Origin: Cryptomeria japonica
Lineage: Eukaryota; Streptophyta; Pinopsida; Cupressales; Cupressaceae
Reading direction: 5' to 3'
NCBI RefSeq assembly: GCF_030272615.1
Contig: NC_081414.1
Span: 915,625,648 to 915,689,647 of the forward strand
DNA: 64,000 nucleotides
The notes beneath the pieces were generated by a model, which worked only from the letters and a program-made list of their open reading frames with translations, searched no databases and was not told the DNA's origin. Both the position numbers and the translations under genes were made by a program. This document shows, piece by piece, positions 48,692 to 60,913 of this stretch (positions within the stretch are counted from its first letter, which is position 1; each line of letters begins with the position of its first letter).

Positions 48692-51113
48692 ATGCCTGTA
48701 CTTATAGCAAATCATCGGCTAGAGCGGATCTGTCGATTCTAGTGGCCAGATGACTACAAACCAACGATACGCAAATTGTGAATTTTAAGTTTTGTGCATT
48801 TTTTATGTGTTTTTGCAAGCGTCCAAGTCCAACCAAGATAATAGTGCTAAAATTGTGTTTTAGCGCTTTTGTCAGCCAAAATAGCACTTTTGTGCCGCTA
48901 TGGCGCTATTGAGTGGTAGTTTTAGTGCGGTCGATAGGGTTAGCACTTTTGTATAGTAGTAATAGCGCGGTCGTTATTTTAGCGCAGTTGTAGCATAGTG
49001 TTAGTGCTATTGTTAGGTAATAACGCACTTGGTTAGTGGTTTTAGCGCTTTTGTTTTAGTGCATGTGTGTCCCAGTTGTAGCACTGTTGGATACATGTTG
49101 TAGCGCTATTGTTGTTTTAGTGCTTTTATACAAAAATTGTAGCGCAATTGTTAGCTGAATAGTAAGTATTGTGATAAAAATGCCCCAGTGAGTAAAAAAA
49201 TTATCTCTGAATTCTTGTGTTAGGTGGATGGATGAATGAGTTTTTTTGAATCATAGCAAACCCGTTGAGACTAGGTCATTATGATAAATGTTTGTTGTAG
49301 TCTAGGTTTTCCATGATCGCTTACCTGTTGACACCTGAAGATACTTGATCAAAGTATCTATTGATAGTCTAGGTTTAAACTTAAGAAAGTTTGAAACAAA
49401 ATAACTGATGATGATGTGGATGTGTGAATGGGTTGGAGGATCTTCCCATTCTATAGATGTAGGAGTGGCATCTTGGCACACAACAGCTACGAGAGTAGTT
49501 GACTGAGGTCGAGATTGATTGTGTCGCAGCGATTGGTTTGTATGACATGGTGTATATGTTCGTGATTCAGATGAATCGTGGACTATTGATGACATTAGTT
49601 GAGCACTGGCATAGCGAGACCTGCACTTTCCATCTGGCTATGGCAGAGATGACCATGACATTAGAGGATGTGTGGCGGATACTAAACATCCTTATCTGAG
49701 GGGATCTGGTGAATTATGACTGAGGTTTGGGGACAACAGCTATGCATCGTATGTTTGTAGAGGACATATATATTGAAGGCTCGATCACATGGGAGGATAT
49801 AGCTGCCTTATATGAGCCACTACCAGCTATGTTAGCAGGCATTGTCGGGGGCCTACCTTGTCCCGATCGACGATCACATGGACTGGCCATGGGTTGGGGC
49901 TAGGCCATTGAGCATATGGTGACTGATGAGACTCGCTATGCATGGGGACCATGTGTGCTTTCACACTTTTACAGGGAGCTGCATGAGGTTGTATATCGAG
50001 AGATGAGTTCTCTAGGGGTTGGGATTACCTTGCTACACATCTGGGTGTGGGAGCACCTACCAGTGACACGACTAGTTTGTCTAAGATTTAGGGTAGCAGA
50101 TCATCCCTATGTGTACATGTATGGAGATATGATGAGTCAGCCCCACTTGAGGAAGTTGGAGTGGTGGCGGCAGACATTGGATGATTTGGATAGAGTGATA
50201 TGGAGGCCATATATTGAGTGTGAGCCTTGGGAGGATGATGCAGAGGCCTTGTCATATGTATTTATGACATAGTTTTTGATTGGTAGGACATCCTATAATG
50301 TAGAGAGACAGGTACCTGGTAGAGTGATGACATAGTTCGGTCGGTGGCAAGGGTTGCTGAGGGGATCAAGGGAGTATGCACGGGTGGTGTGGGAGAGATT
50401 CTAGTGGGGGCCAGTGTTACCATATGATCAAGCCCTAGCCAAGTTCTGGACCTTATAGGTGAGACCATGGCATATGAGGCTTGGGATTGTGGATGGAGGG
50501 GTGACAGAGGAGTACACGTTGTATCGTACTGTGCATCCTATTCCATGCATTTTAGATCTACTCGAGCCGATACCATCCTTTGAGGATGACAAGAGACAAT
50601 GACGAAGGAGGAGAGGAGGCCGAGGAGTAGGAGGAGGAGATGGAGGTGCTGAAGGATGAGGAGATGGGGGTGTTGGAGGAGGAGGAGGAGATGGAGGTGG
50701 TGGAGGAGGTTTTGGAGGAGCCGGAGGAGGTGGAGGAGGTGGGGGTGGTGTATTTAGGGGTGGGGGTGGATTTGGAGGTGGAGGTGGTGGAGGAGGATGG
50801 TTGCAGAGGAGAGAGAGGCGAGTAGCTATTGTGACTGTCACAGGGTCCTTTGATATAGGGAGCAGCGAGAGTAGGAGGTAGGGATATTGGGGAGAGAGAG
50901 GTGTCTATGGAGATGGGAGAGGGAGTTATAGGTGGAGGAGAGGATCCTATGGGGATAGGAGGGAGAGACCTATGGGAGAATATGATATTATATTTGCAGA
51001 CTCGTTTGACAACGACCCAGGTAGAGCTGGAGGATATGGAGGCAGAGGTTGCAGCTAGAGATGTTCAGCTGTTTGCACGAGAGTTAGAGTTGACAGTAGT
51101 GAGGCGAGAGTAG
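48692..51113 (+). pseudogene. Antisense plant-mobile-domain (PMD) gene 2
   Basis: Candidate exon 1 starts at ATG 48692 and resembles that of gene 1 (RLERICRF against RVRRF), with one stop. The donor would lie near 48766 (GATACGC, apparently mutated from GT) and the acceptor near 49485. Exon 2 is one frame with stops at 49697, 49721, 49901 and 50270. It encodes PMD motifs: EHWHSETCTFHLAMAEM, TLEDVWRI, MLAGIVGGLPCPDRR, RYAWGPCVLSHFYREL, LLHIWVWEHLPV and LEWWRQTLDDL. A Gly/Glu-rich low-complexity part follows (about 50590-50810), then a short coiled coil (50970-51113) in another frame. It lies antisense to pol. Confidence 0.75.
48840..49150. repeat. Minisatellite in the PMD gene 2 intron
   Basis: About 18 imperfect units of TAGCGC(T/A)(T/A)TTGTT type, 13-24 bp apart. 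It sits at the same place as the arrays of PMD gene 1 but has an unrelated unit sequence. Confidence 0.7.
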
Positions 51114-53658
51114 GATGATGCAGTTGATAGGGTGATCTAGCTATAGGAGAGAGTTTGAGTCTTGGAGGGAGTATAGGGACAGGGTCCGTTGACTAATTCA
51201 TTGGTGAGGGAGTTATGGTGGTAGGTGGAGAGGTTGACTATTGGAAGGGTTTATATGAGCAGGTGGTGCCATCCAGTCAGCGGGAACTGAGTTATTTGCA
51301 GATGCATCGAGCGAGATCAGAGCGGTCTTAGAGGATGCAGAGCAGTGGTGGTGTTATAGGTTCTCCACGGAGAGATAGTGGAAGTGGAGTAGGGGGTAGT
51401 GGTGGAGAAGGCAGTGATGGTGGTGCAATATCTAGCCAGAGTGTTATTTGAGAGAGCTTATGTACTTGTTACATTGTTATTTTGGACTGTGACTTGGATG
51501 GCACTTGGTAGCCAATATATTTTTGACATCATTGCACTCTGATCTACATGTATGTTTTTGTGAGATGATATATGATGTGATATATGAGGAGATCCCATAT
51601 TTTGTGATGATATGTAAGGGTTTATGGAGGATGATGATTATGATTTATGCTTAGATGGATGATTTTGCTTTCTATATGTGTACGGTGATGATTTTATGAT
51701 TTCTATATGCATGTTATGGATGTGGTGCTAACATGTGGATGTAGGTTAATACATGTATGATGCTTTGTTGTAATGCTATATGAATGTGATGCCATGATGA
51801 CTATGTATGCATAATGATAAATGAATGATTATGATGACTATAGGATAGATAATACTTGTGTTTATGTTGATGATATGATGATATGCATATTGTTTGTAAG
51901 ATGAATCGTAAGGAATCGAATGGTTATGAAAATGTTTATAGATGGTCCTAAAATGAATGCAAAATGGATAAACAAATGTAAATATAAATGTTTATGTTAT
52001 GATTCTAAATGATTAAAAATAAAATGTGACTAAGTGATAAATGAAAGTGAAATGATAAGGCAAATAAATGCAACTAAGGGATAATCAATAACTGCACCTT
52101 AATGCAATTAACATGAGAGGGATGCCTAAGGAATGTCTATGAAAATGAATGCACTATATGAATGAATGAATGTTCTTAATAATAAAATGAACTTAAATGA
52201 AAATGCAAGTAAATGATAATAAACTAGATGCATTTACATGCAACCAAATGTAATGGAATGTTAATGCCATGCATTCATGAGATATGAATGGAAGTTGGTG
52301 AGAAATTGCATGATGTGGAATGCAAATGATGATGTATCAGAGAACTTCGTCATGATTGTATTCAGGACCAATTCATATTAAATAAGCTCTCGTATTTTAA
52401 CTTGTCTACACTTGCATACAAAACATAAATATGAGTAATGAATGATCAAATGGATGGGCGATATGCAACAAATGCAATATAAACAGATGAGATGAAATGA
52501 TGATCCATAGTGCTTTATTTTTCATCATTGAGCATGGTAGTATCAATCTTGGACGAGGCAGTAGGAACCAAGTTTGGAGCATTGTACCTGTAAGCAAGCA
52601 GTATAGATAAAAGAATATGGACCCTCCATTCTGGTTCATGTGTAGATGGTTGAGGTATACATTGTAGTCAGTAAGCCATAGTGATCCGTGACTATATTTT
52701 TGCATATGATCATGTAACCTAGTGAACTTCCCATTTAGACACCATTAGTACATGCCCTAGAACTTCATTGGAACAATTCGTAGATAATAAACAAAAAGAA
52801 ACTTAGGAACCCTCTCGGCTACTCTAATCACTTGAGGATATCTTGGAGTAGCGTAGGAACCTGATATAAATGAATAAATAACTTAACAAACTGACCAAAT
52901 ACTTGATAGATTAAACATAATTTTCTTGTCAAAAAAAATGTTATCATGTCTTTGTTTTGGTAAGGAAGGATAAATCCTTGTTAAGGAAGTTTGTGTGTCG
53001 ATGTTGATTGTTTGGTTGATTTGATAAGTGATCATTGTTTGAGTAGCTCAAAATATTTGTTTCATGTTTGTTTGCGATGTGTATGTACAAAGGATGTTAT
53101 GCGTTGCAAGATTTTTGATTGATTTTTTATGTTTTATGATGTTTTTGGATTTTGTGAGTTAGTTTTGAATGTTTTCTTAGATTTTGTGAGTGTTTTTGAA
53201 AGTTTTTTGAGTTTTTTGAGTGTTTTGAATGAAGAAATCAATGAATCACAGCTAATGTAGAATCTACTTCCATCAATAGGTTAAGAGCATTGTCCCCAGT
53301 TTAGATATTACTATGAAAAGAAGGATGTAGGACGCATGAAGTACTATCCCTGATTGCAAATCAATAACAAGCCATGGTTTGACTGATGGATGAATGGATG
53401 CAATGAATGTGATTGCATCAATTCTGAAAGATAATGGAGCCATAGCCTTTATGAGTGGTGCTTGTTTGCCACGTTTTCACCATTGCACTTACCCAAGGTG
53501 CCACCAGAGTGGTTGCTCACCGTTTGGATGCATGATTTTTCTTTACTATTTTGATTTTTTTGTAGTTTCTTCAGGACTTTTATCTAAATGTTTTTGGTGT
53601 TTTTTTTGTATTTATTGGAGCCTGATGCTATGTACATCTTATGTATGAAACCGTTTGA
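51114..53658. other. 3' untranslated region of element 2
   Basis: 51500-52350 is rich in ATGATG/ATGAATG simple repeats, as in element 1. 53110-53240 is rich in TTTTGAGTG phrases. A conserved patch at 53475-53535 matches element 1. No gene is supported; small open frames show no known motif. Confidence 0.5.
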
Positions 53659-54640
53659 GGTGGATGTTATTGATCGGATCTGCTAGCGGTTCTCTTTCTT
53701 AAGTAGCCAACTGATATGCCCCAGACCCAAATACAATAGTGATAACATATGGACCTAGCCAGTTTGATTCAAACTTTCCCTGATGTTCTCTGTTTGGTTG
53801 GTTATGAGGATTCTCCCTGAGAATGAGATCACCTACCTCAAGTGTACGAGGTTTAACCCGATGATTATATCTTCTTCTCATGCGCTGTTGATAGGCCTTG
53901 AGGTGGTTGTATGCAGCTTGTTGCCTTTCATCAAGTAGTTCCAAGTCTTGAAGATAGGAGACTTGATATGCTTCATCATCTATCAAATTGTGCAAAGAAA
54001 CTCGTAGAGATGGTATCTCAGCCTCAATAGGAAGGTTGGCTTTTGTGCCATAGACCAGTGAGTGGGGAGCTACACCTGTGGCAGTTCGATATGCTCATAG
54101 TGATGTATTTAATTGAACGTGCCAATCATGGCCAGCATCATTGACTGTCTTCTTGAGGATTCTCAATATATTCTTGTTTGATGCTTCGGCCTGACCATTG
54201 CCTTATGGGTAATAGGGAGTGGAAAAGCGGTGTTGGATGTGAAACTTCTCACAGAGCTCACGGACATCCTGATTTTTGAAAGGAAGCCCGTTATCTATGA
54301 TGATGGACATGGGTACACTATACCAGCAGATGATGTAATTAAGGATGAATGAGGCGATCTTCTTGCTGGTGACTTGGGTAAGTGGAATGGCTTAGATCCA
54401 GTTTGTGAAGTATTTGGTGGCAGTAATGATAAATTTGTGGCCATTGGATGAAGATGGATGGATTTTACCCACAAGGTCAAGTCCCCATTGATAGAAGGGC
54501 CATGGTGTTGTGATTGGTTACAATTCCTATGCTAGTGCATATATCAAGTCTCCGTGAACCTGGCACTTCTTGCATTTTTTGAAAAAATAGGAGTCTTTTT
54601 CCATGGATGTACCTCTTCCAAGGCCTTCGTTCTCTCATTA
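53659..54640 (-). pseudogene. Integrase, element 2
   Basis: The core has the three catalytic acids: Asp in WGLDLVG (54476-54478), Asp in IIIDNG (54293-54295) and Glu in NGQAEA (54185-54187). The last two are separated by 35 residues, the normal DX35E spacing. The tail has VKPRTLEVGDLILRENP, GKFESNWLGPY and GSGAYQL. One frame is kept from about 54505 to 53699, with stops after WI, before GNGQAEA and before AYRTA. It is shifted relative to RNase H. Role: insertion of element DNA. Too many stops to work. Confidence 0.9.
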
Positions 54641-54720
54641 TGTTACAAACATCGAAGGAGAGTACCATCAAGACTGTGTCGGTATAGGGTTTCAACAATA
54701 ATGGTGTATCAAGCGGTTTG

Positions 54721-55296
54721 TCAGATGAAGGTTTTGCGTTGGTTATTCGATTGGTTGGAAGGAAGTGTGTGATCATGTAGGTAGGTGTAGAACTCACCAT
54801 ACCATGGGGAATTAGATCTAGTAAGGCGACATATCATCTCGGACTCCGAGATATCATAGGAGGGAATCCAAAGTTGTTCTACCAAGAATGCATAGCATGT
54901 TGAATTCTGTGGAAGATCTAAGAGAGAAGCAATTGTAGCCATGGCATGAGCAACTCGATTCTGATCTTTGGGTATCTTCTCAAAGGTGATAGTTGTAAAT
55001 GATGCTTTTAAACTATCCACCATTTGTTTGTATGGCATAAGCTTATCATCCTTGGTCTGATATTCATCTGTGACTTGTCGGATAACCAATTGAGAGTCGC
55101 CATATACTTGTAGCTCTGTCAGTTTCCATTGTATGGCTAGTTTGAGTCATGTGATCAAGGCCTCATATTCAACTATGTTGTTTCTACATGGAAAAGTTAG
55201 CCTGTAAGACTTTGGGATGCTGTCACCTTGTGGTGTGATAAACAGAATGCCTGCCCTTGAGCCATGTCTAGTATATGAGCCATCAAAGTAGAGCTT
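54721..55296 (-). pseudogene. Second (archaeal-type) RNase H, element 2
   Basis: KLYFDGSYT begins at 55296, with the catalytic Asp in FDG. LTFPCRNNIVEYEALI supplies the Glu, and QVYGDSQLVIRQV the next Asp. DKLMPYKQMV and VAHAMATIA follow. A second RNase H after the gypsy one is a known trait of the Tat lineage. One stop lies before KLYF and one after EALIT. Confidence 0.85.
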
Positions 55297-55485
55297 TCAT
55301 GGTTGTGTTACTATGATCATGAGGATCTCTTCATATCAAAAATTTGAAACAAGAGGATGATCACCTGTGAGGGGTGCATCAGCCAACTGATCTGCAATAA
55401 CTTGGCCCTTGATAGCCTTGCAGTCCACATACTCATTGTTAAATTCACTCATAATCATAACCCATTTGGCCAAGCGGCCTTTCAA

Positions 55486-55887
55486 TTATAGTTTGCTGAG
55501 TAGGTACTTGAGTGGATCGATCTTGGAAATGAGTTGTACCTTGTGTGTCAACATGTAGTGCCTCAGTTTGGTGGCTGCCAAGATAACTGCTAGGCAAGCT
55601 CGCTCAATAGGTGTGTAATTGAGTTCATAGCCTACCAATGTGCAAGAGATATAGTATATAGCATACTCTTTTCCTTCGGCATTGCATTGTGCTAGTAGTA
55701 CTCCTAATGTCGTATTTGTAGCTGAAATATAGAGCAATAGAGGTCTACTTGGATCAAGTGGGATCAGCAATAGTGTATTCATCAGGTAATCTTTAAGAAT
55801 TTGGAATGCTTGTTGGTACTTTGTATCCCATTTAAAGCAAATATTCTTGTGTAATAGATGCGTGAAGGGATGACACTTTTCTGTCAA
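55486..55887 (-). pseudogene. Gypsy RNase H / connection domain, element 2
   Basis: Encodes the region after the RT palm: FKWDTKYQQAFQILKDYL, PSRPLLLYISA, GKEYAIYYISCTL and TPIERACLAVI. These are typical of the original gypsy RNase H, which is often degenerate in Tat elements. A stop separates it from RT (55900-55902). Confidence 0.85.
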
Positions 55888-55902
55888 TTGTGCAATGAAT
55901 CT

Positions 55903-56265
55903 CTAAATTGATTGTAGGCGCCCTTGTAATGTCCTTAACTGACTGATGTTCTTCGGAGGTGGCATGTCCATGATTGATTTGACTTTTGTCGAATCTACTT
56001 CAATGTTGTTGCTTGAGATAATGTATCCTAGGAGCTTCCCAAAGGTCACTCCAAAGACACATTTCTTTGGATTGAGACGAACATGATATTTCTCTAATCT
56101 ATCAAAGATTTGACCTAGTATTGCTAGATGACCTTCTCTTTTTAATGATTTAGGTAGTAAATCATCGACATAATCCTCCATTATAGTGTGCATTAGTTCA
56201 TAAAAGATGGTTTTCATCACTCTCTGATAGGTTGCCGCTGCATTTTTCAGACCAAATGGCATCAC
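55903..56265 (-). pseudogene. Reverse transcriptase catalytic half, element 2
   Basis: MPFGLKNAAATYQR is followed by DYVDD, the polymerase active site (56161-56175), then the thumb-side NPKKCVFGV, LLGYI and DMPPPKNISQLRTLQG. The amino half lies at 56266-56790 in the same frame with several stops (KPNGGI and PEDQHKTSF phrases). Active-site residues are kept, so decay came after activity. Confidence 0.92.
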
Positions 56266-56595
56266 ATTCCAACAATAGGTTCCCCATGGGCATGTGAAAG
56301 AAGTTTTATGTTGATCTTCTGGAGCAATCTTGATCTAGTTGTACCCTAAAAAACCATCCATAAGAGAAAGTATGACATGTCCTACTGTTAGGTCCATGAT
56401 CATGTTGATGTTTGGTAGGGGGAATTCATCCTTAGGGCATGCTTTGTTCAAACATCTAAAGTCAGTATAGATACAGATGCCCCCATTTGGTTTGCCAATA
56501 GGTACAATGTTGGAGATCCAATTGGCATACTCGATTGGTCAGATGAAACCAACATCTAAGAGCTTCTTAAGTTCTGCTTTGCCTAGTACAACAAT

Positions 56596-57609
56596 CTATG
56601 GGTGCATCTTTCTGAGATTTTGTTTTATCAGTTTAGCTCCTTTTGCCATGGTTAGGTGATGCATGACCAAATTAGGATCTAGGCCAGGCATGTCTGTGTA
56701 AGACCATGCAAAGTTGATTTGACGCTTTTGGAAGAATTCTACAAATTTTGGTTGTTCCTTTGGAGTGAGTAGAGATGCCAAATGTATTTGGTGAGGAGTC
56801 TCAGGGATCCCCACATTGAATTCTTTTGTTTCCTCGATTATGATTGTCGATCTCTCCTGATTTGTACTAGAGGGGAGGATGTCAAACCTTTCATCCATAG
56901 GTGTCGTAGAGAGGTTTTCATCATTGGATACGCTCTTTCTTTTTACTTTTTTGGGATCAAACAGTGCCATAGTGTGGTTTTCACTCAAAGATCCATATTT
57001 TATTGTGATATTTTTGTAGCTGAAAGGTTTGGCATCTACCCCAAAGTATATTGTGCTATTAAGTTCGATGGTGAATCCAACTTTGTGATCCCCACTTGGT
57101 ATGTTATCTTGTGGTTCCAAAAAGTCAATGATCACCTCATCATTTTGGAATTGGTCAAGGCATGGGGGATTAGGTTGGTTCCATTCGATGAGTTTAGGAT
57201 GGATAATGGGCATTACCTCATCGATCAGGTTAAGCTCATGGGATGTGCTAGTGAGGGTTAAGACATTGTGGTGAAGGTCGTTGATGGTACTCTCCCTGTC
57301 AGAATCAGGCGTAGGATGTGATGTAGGGTCTGTGGAAGGTGTTTGGACTAGTTCAGGAACCCAAGAGGTTTTAACCTGTGTCTCTCTGTAAACAGGGATT
57401 TCTTTGCGAGGTGGAGGTGGTGATGCGTCTTCCTCATTTGAAGTATTGAGATGTATGGAATCAAATTCCCACTCATGTGAGTCAATCTCTGAGTCGCTTT
57501 CTAGTATCCAATTACTATACCAAACTAGGATATCTTTTGAGTTGAACACTGCAGTTGTGATCAATCGATGTACTGTTGGTGATGGAATTGTTGGTACTGT
57601 GGGTGCCAC
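56596..57609 (-). pseudogene. Pre-RT linker and RT start, element 2
   Basis: 337 open codons. The first 270 are acidic, Pro/Ser/Thr-rich and lack a known domain. The last 60 hold the RT entry region: FAWSYTDMPGLDP and GAKLIKQNLRKMHP, typical of Tat-lineage pol. A stop follows at 56596. The capsid and protease that should lie upstream are not present in this window. Confidence 0.8.
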
Positions 57610-57757
57610 TGATGTTGCTGATGGGTTTACCAGTTCTATCGATGTTGCTAGGGGTATAGATACTGCTAATGGTGTTGTTGATGCGGTTGCTGCTACTAAT
57701 GGGGTTGTTGGTTTGATTGGTAGGATGATTGGTGTTGTAGGTAGGATTATCAGTGTT

Positions 57758-58216
57758 CTAGGTAATATTATCGATGCTGCTAGTGGGATAATGGGTTTTG
57801 CGGGTATTTTTTAGCAGTGTGAGTGGTGTTGTGGATGCTACTGATGGAATTCTCAGTCTTGTTGGGGTAGTTGGTGTTTTTCTTGGTGCTGCCGATATAA
57901 TCAAGGGTGGCCTCTTTAGAGTATTAGGCTGATATAGAGGTTTGTTGGGTTTCCCTTTTAATCTGAGCTTAGGAAGAGATTCTTTTTGAAAACCTAATCC
58001 AGTGTTATCTTTGGGTTTTAATTCTAGTTGTAAGGGCCCGTGTCGTCCTTGCTTGCAAGGTCCCAAAGCACTTTGACCATCATAGCCCATTCTTTGCATA
58101 ATAGTAAGGCCTTTGCCATATTTATCAGTAGGAAGCTTAGCTTGTGGAATTTCTGTGGTGATAGGGTCTTTGTAGATCCATTCTTTGTAGAAGCATACCA
58201 GGAGGTCAAAAGTCAT
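57758..58216 (-). pseudogene. G-patch-like segment, element 2
   Basis: At residues 33-63 (58120-58028) lies YGKGLTIMQRMGYDGQSALG, followed by GLGF, a G-patch-like pattern. The remainder is Pro/Thr/Ser-rich. Another frame from the RT linker. The 5' side is cut at about 58217 by the copia element E, which explains the missing gag and protease. Confidence 0.7.
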
Positions 58217-58229
58217 AATATGAACAATT

Positions 58230-59585
58230 TATTGTATTTGAGTCATTCATAATATATTAAGGTTATTGAATCATAATATGTAAGGCTAAATGAGCCATTT
58301 TGTCCAAATATATCATATTTGGTCCATATTGAAGTTTTAAAAGTCTCCATGTAAGAGTTCGAGTCATTTATGTCAAAAATTGTAAAAATTGCAAAGTTGC
58401 AATATTGCCAAAAAGTGCAACAAAAATGTAAAAATGAAATACATTGGTTATGAGGTGGTTGGAGTAGTTAGAAAGGAGTTTGAAATGGTTTATAAAACCA
58501 TGTTTGGTCAAAATCAAGAAGGTAGATCAGTTTGGAGTGGATTTGACAAAGATTATCCATCAAACCCTCAAACTGTCATGAGGTTTTAAGGAATCTATGA
58601 CTGTCATAGATCCATGGAGGATCACATTTGATGTAATTTTTATATGTAGATTTTATTTAATGATATATTGATGAAATATCTTTTAGATGAATCCTTTCTT
58701 GTGCATTTTTGTGGAGTATTTGGCAAGATATGTTTGTTTTTTCAATGATTGTCAAAACCCTGCCAAGGGTTACCCATTTTTGGGAAAATGATCATAACGT
58801 TTGATTCAACTATTGGATCTCGCTGAAATTTGGAGAGAAAATGTTTAACTTAGTAATATAAATTCTTACTGAAGAGATTTTCTCTATGAGAAATATGTAA
58901 AAAGTTATTGATGATTGTTTGTTACTGTTCATGGTGAAAGGTAGACTGGTGAAGGTAGCAACAGTCCGATTGCAGCATTTGGTGTGGTCACATGAGGGAT
59001 CATAATGAAGAAAGGCTATATGTTTTGGAAAGGTCTCTGAATCAAATTTCCATTTCTTTTTGTCTTACTTTATCTGGTTAAGAATTGAATATTTTGTGAT
59101 CATTTTTGTGAAAATAGTGTTTTAAGAGATGAAACCATGAACTAGAGTATTCCATGGCAAATAAGAATTTGTTCTCTCATGTCATGGTGAATTTTATGAT
59201 CTAAAATCTTGAATTAAGGTTGTTAGGGATGTAATACAACCTTTGAAATTGGTGTGGAGTTGAGAAGAGTGATTGATCTTTTTGTATACCTCTTGATTCA
59301 AGTTTAAAGTCTACCCTTGAATGAAGGTTTTATGGTTTGTGATAGATGCTTTGCATCACATCCCCACCGCAGTTTTTCTCTCTAACCAAGAGTTTCTGCA
59401 TAACCAAAATATATGTGTTATGGAGTGAATCATGTATGATTGTTATTTATTTATTCTAGCATTATATTATGTTACAACAATATTCAATTTATGCTTAACA
59501 GTAAAGTTATTGTTGATGAAAAGTTTTGAAGTATTGATTCACCCTTCCCCTCTCAGTACATTAGCTTTCCATATTGGGCCTAACA
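58230..59585 (+). repeat. 5' LTR of copia element E (left end approximate)
   Basis: The right end is clear: TTGGGCCTAACA at 59574-59585, followed by the Met-tRNA site. The left end should lie near 58217-58260, where the Tat element breaks off. A TATAAAACC at about 58490 could be its promoter. No second LTR is in the window, so the start cannot be proved. Confidence 0.6.
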
Positions 59586-59587
59586 TT

Positions 59588-59599
59588 TGGTATCAGAGC
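59588..59599 (+). promoter_or_regulatory. Met-tRNA primer-binding site of element E
   Basis: TGGTATCAGAGC, two bases after the LTR end. This is the exact initiator-Met tRNA complement common to copia elements. Confidence 0.93.
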
Positions 59600-59629
59600 T
59601 TGAATCTTGGAAAAGGGTTTAACTGCCTA

Positions 59630-60913
59630 ATGACAAAGATCTTATCAGTGGAAGGCTATAAACAATCTCGGAGAATTGTGCATCTGCAAGAAGAGTTGGA
59701 TCATGCTAATCAAGTGATTGCAGACTTGCAAAGACAAATGCAAAAATCTCTGAAAGTTAGAAGAAAATTGTCTGATGATTTGTAGGACTCTCAAGAGCTG
59801 GTGGAACAAATTGAGACATCATCTTAGAACAGTATGTTTGAAGAGACTGAAGAAATGATTGGAGTATTGAAAGAAAAGAACAAAGCACTGGCTGATCAGC
59901 TAAAAGCAATGAAAAGAGAACATGAACATTTCAGCACATAGATGACTGAAAATCTTGATGCATTGAGGACAACCAAGGATAAATTAAGAGATCTAGAAAG
60001 TGAAAAACAACAGCTTGTAGCATTAGTATCTGAAAAGAATGATGAAATCACAAGGTTAACTGGTATTCAAAAAAATATGTCAAATCAATTGGGTTATGCA
60101 CATCATGAAGCAAATCTAAAAGATGATGAGAATCAAGCATTAAAACATGAAGTATCAAGGTTGACCGATGAACTTGAAATAGAGAAGAAATCCAAAGAAA
60201 CATTGAAGAAGAGTTATGAAGCATTAAAGATGTTGGATGATCAACTGAATACAAGAAGACCCAACAAAGTTGCAGGACTCAGTTACAGAGACTCTATCGA
60301 GAAGGGAATCTGCACTACCAAGAGAGGAGAATCATCAAAGCAAACTGGAAATAAGAAGAACATCAAAGGAAAGAAGCCTATTTGCAACTACTGTGGAAAT
60401 CAAGGTCATACTATCAACATGTGCCAAATCAGAAAAGGTAAGCAACTAAATTTCACTAAGTCTAATGGTTATTGTAACAATTGCAATAAATATGGTCACA
60501 CATCTAACCAATGTAGGACAAAGTTTGCTAGCAATTATCAGAAGGAAAAATTCAAAGGGTTTTGTAAAAACTACAATAGATATGGACATAGTACCGAGAA
60601 GTGTTGGTTTGAGAAAAAGAACTATATGTGGTCTACACACTGAGCAAATACTGGAAACTACCAAACTCACACAGATCCTAACCGACAGTATTCTGCAGTA
60701 CCATGGGATTACAATACAAGGATATGGTGTGAATGTTGTGGAAGATATGGACACATAAGTGCCAACTGCTTTATAAGGTTTGGAATGAACAACCAAAGAT
60801 CATGGAGAAATCCTAGTATGGCATGTTTTCATTGTCACAAAGTTGGACACTTGGCTGGAGATTGCAGAGATCAACCTAGAAGAGACACTGAAGAAATAAA
60901 AGGCAAATTATAG
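59630..60913 (+). pseudogene. Copia gag-position protein with coiled coil and five zinc knuckles, element E
   Basis: One frame of 427 codons from ATG 59630, with TAG at 59783, about 59825 and 59939, and TGA at 60641. The first two thirds form heptad-like coiled coil (HLQEELDHANQVIADLQ, ALADQLKAMK, DLESEKQQLVALVSEKN). A Lys-rich stretch and then five CX2CX4HX4C knuckles follow, at 60383-60424, 60473-60514, 60563-60604 (second Cys is Tyr), 60728-60769 and 60824-60865. A normal capsid core is not recognised. The stops match C-to-T changes of Gln/Arg codons and no frameshift is seen. Role: nucleocapsid-like RNA binding, by family. Confidence 0.85.

Noticed and set aside
50428-50841. Proline-rich minus-strand frame
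   Set aside because: It is the complement of the Gly/Glu-coding purine array of PMD gene 2.
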